A stretch of 64,000 bases of DNA from Misgurnus anguillicaudatus (lineage: Eukaryota; Chordata; Actinopteri; Cypriniformes; Cobitidae): contig NC_073352.2 in NCBI RefSeq assembly GCF_027580225.2, positions 29,754,001 to 29,818,000 of the forward strand, in the 5' to 3' direction. Both the position numbers and the translations under genes were made by a program. The stretch's first letter is position 1; each line of letters starts with the position of its first letter. The notes beneath the pieces were generated by a model that saw nothing but the letters and a program-made list of their open reading frames with translations, had not been told where the DNA came from and made no database searches. This document shows, one piece after another, positions 63,810-64,000 of the stretch.

Positions 63810-64000
63810 CTGTAAAAAATACTTTGCTGCCTTAAAATTTTTTGTTAAATCAACTCAGATTTACAAGTCATGTCAACAGAAATGAGTTGTCACAACTTAT
63901 AAAATAAAGTTGAGTAAAGTCAACTTAATTTTATAAGTTATAACTACTCACCTGTAGTTATAACAACTCCTCTCTAGTCAAGATAAATAATAGTAAGTTG
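63810..64000 (+). repeat. dispersed repeat starting acactgtaaaaaatac, cut by window end
   Basis: It opens acactgtaaaaaatacttt and continues with alternating caactcag/aagttgagt words that pair on both strands. The right end is outside the window. Confidence 0.68.

Larger units (their letters stand above)
61251..64000. other. 5' part of fat4 intron 11
   Basis: The next laminin-G exon is not in the window. The 61300-62640 stretch has no repeat that I recognise and balanced base composition. Dispersed repeats occupy 62680-62935, 62982-63390 and 63810-64000. Around 63600-63670 there is a fragment resembling a MITE end (gggtttacactttgcattaa). Confidence 0.78.

Overview
The window is vertebrate genomic DNA, almost certainly from a teleost and probably a cypriniform (carp/zebrafish-like) fish. 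It holds short exons separated by long introns, with GT-AG splice sites and one GC-AG site. Many non-autonomous DNA transposons of kinds abundant in cyprinids fill the introns, together with a 5S-rRNA-derived SINE and long CA/TA/GA microsatellites. I see no prokaryotic, viral or organellar gene.

The only gene I can support is an internal slice of fat4 (FAT atypical cadherin 4) on the + strand. Ten exons splice into one uninterrupted frame of 7,041 nt (2,347 codons, starting and ending in phase 0). By comparison with human FAT4, recalled from memory, they should be about exons 2-11. The large first exon (signal peptide and N-terminal cadherins) lies upstream. The rest of the laminin-G/EGF region, the membrane span and the cytoplasmic tail lie downstream. 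The slice encodes the later part of the cadherin array, a membrane-proximal module, four EGF modules and the start of the first laminin-G domain.

Layout: 1-22703 is intron 1 (3' part), built largely of nested transposons, a minisatellite (10551-11421) and a 0.77 kb foldback palindrome (20827-21597). Exon 2 is 22704-22835 and exon 3 is 28818-29079. Exon 4 is 29311-29661 and exon 5 is 32117-33039, which ends in a GC donor. Exon 6 is 35045-35216, followed by a 16.6 kb intron packed with repeats. Exon 7 is 51802-51982 and exon 8 is 54760-55010. The giant exon 9 is 55101-59456. Exon 10 is 60605-60709 and exon 11 is 60943-61250. The rest is intron 11.

I found no new gene system. The observations most worth a second look are: an intron-9 read-through that keeps the last EGF cysteine and stops on an AATAAA; the GC-AG intron 5; the foldback palindrome, whose two arms both carry an open frame ending in a splice-donor-like site; the 26-copy minisatellite; and several datable nested transposon insertions with clean target-site duplications. 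Exon numbers, family names and isoform ideas are inferences. Exon borders come from splice signals combined with frame and protein continuity.
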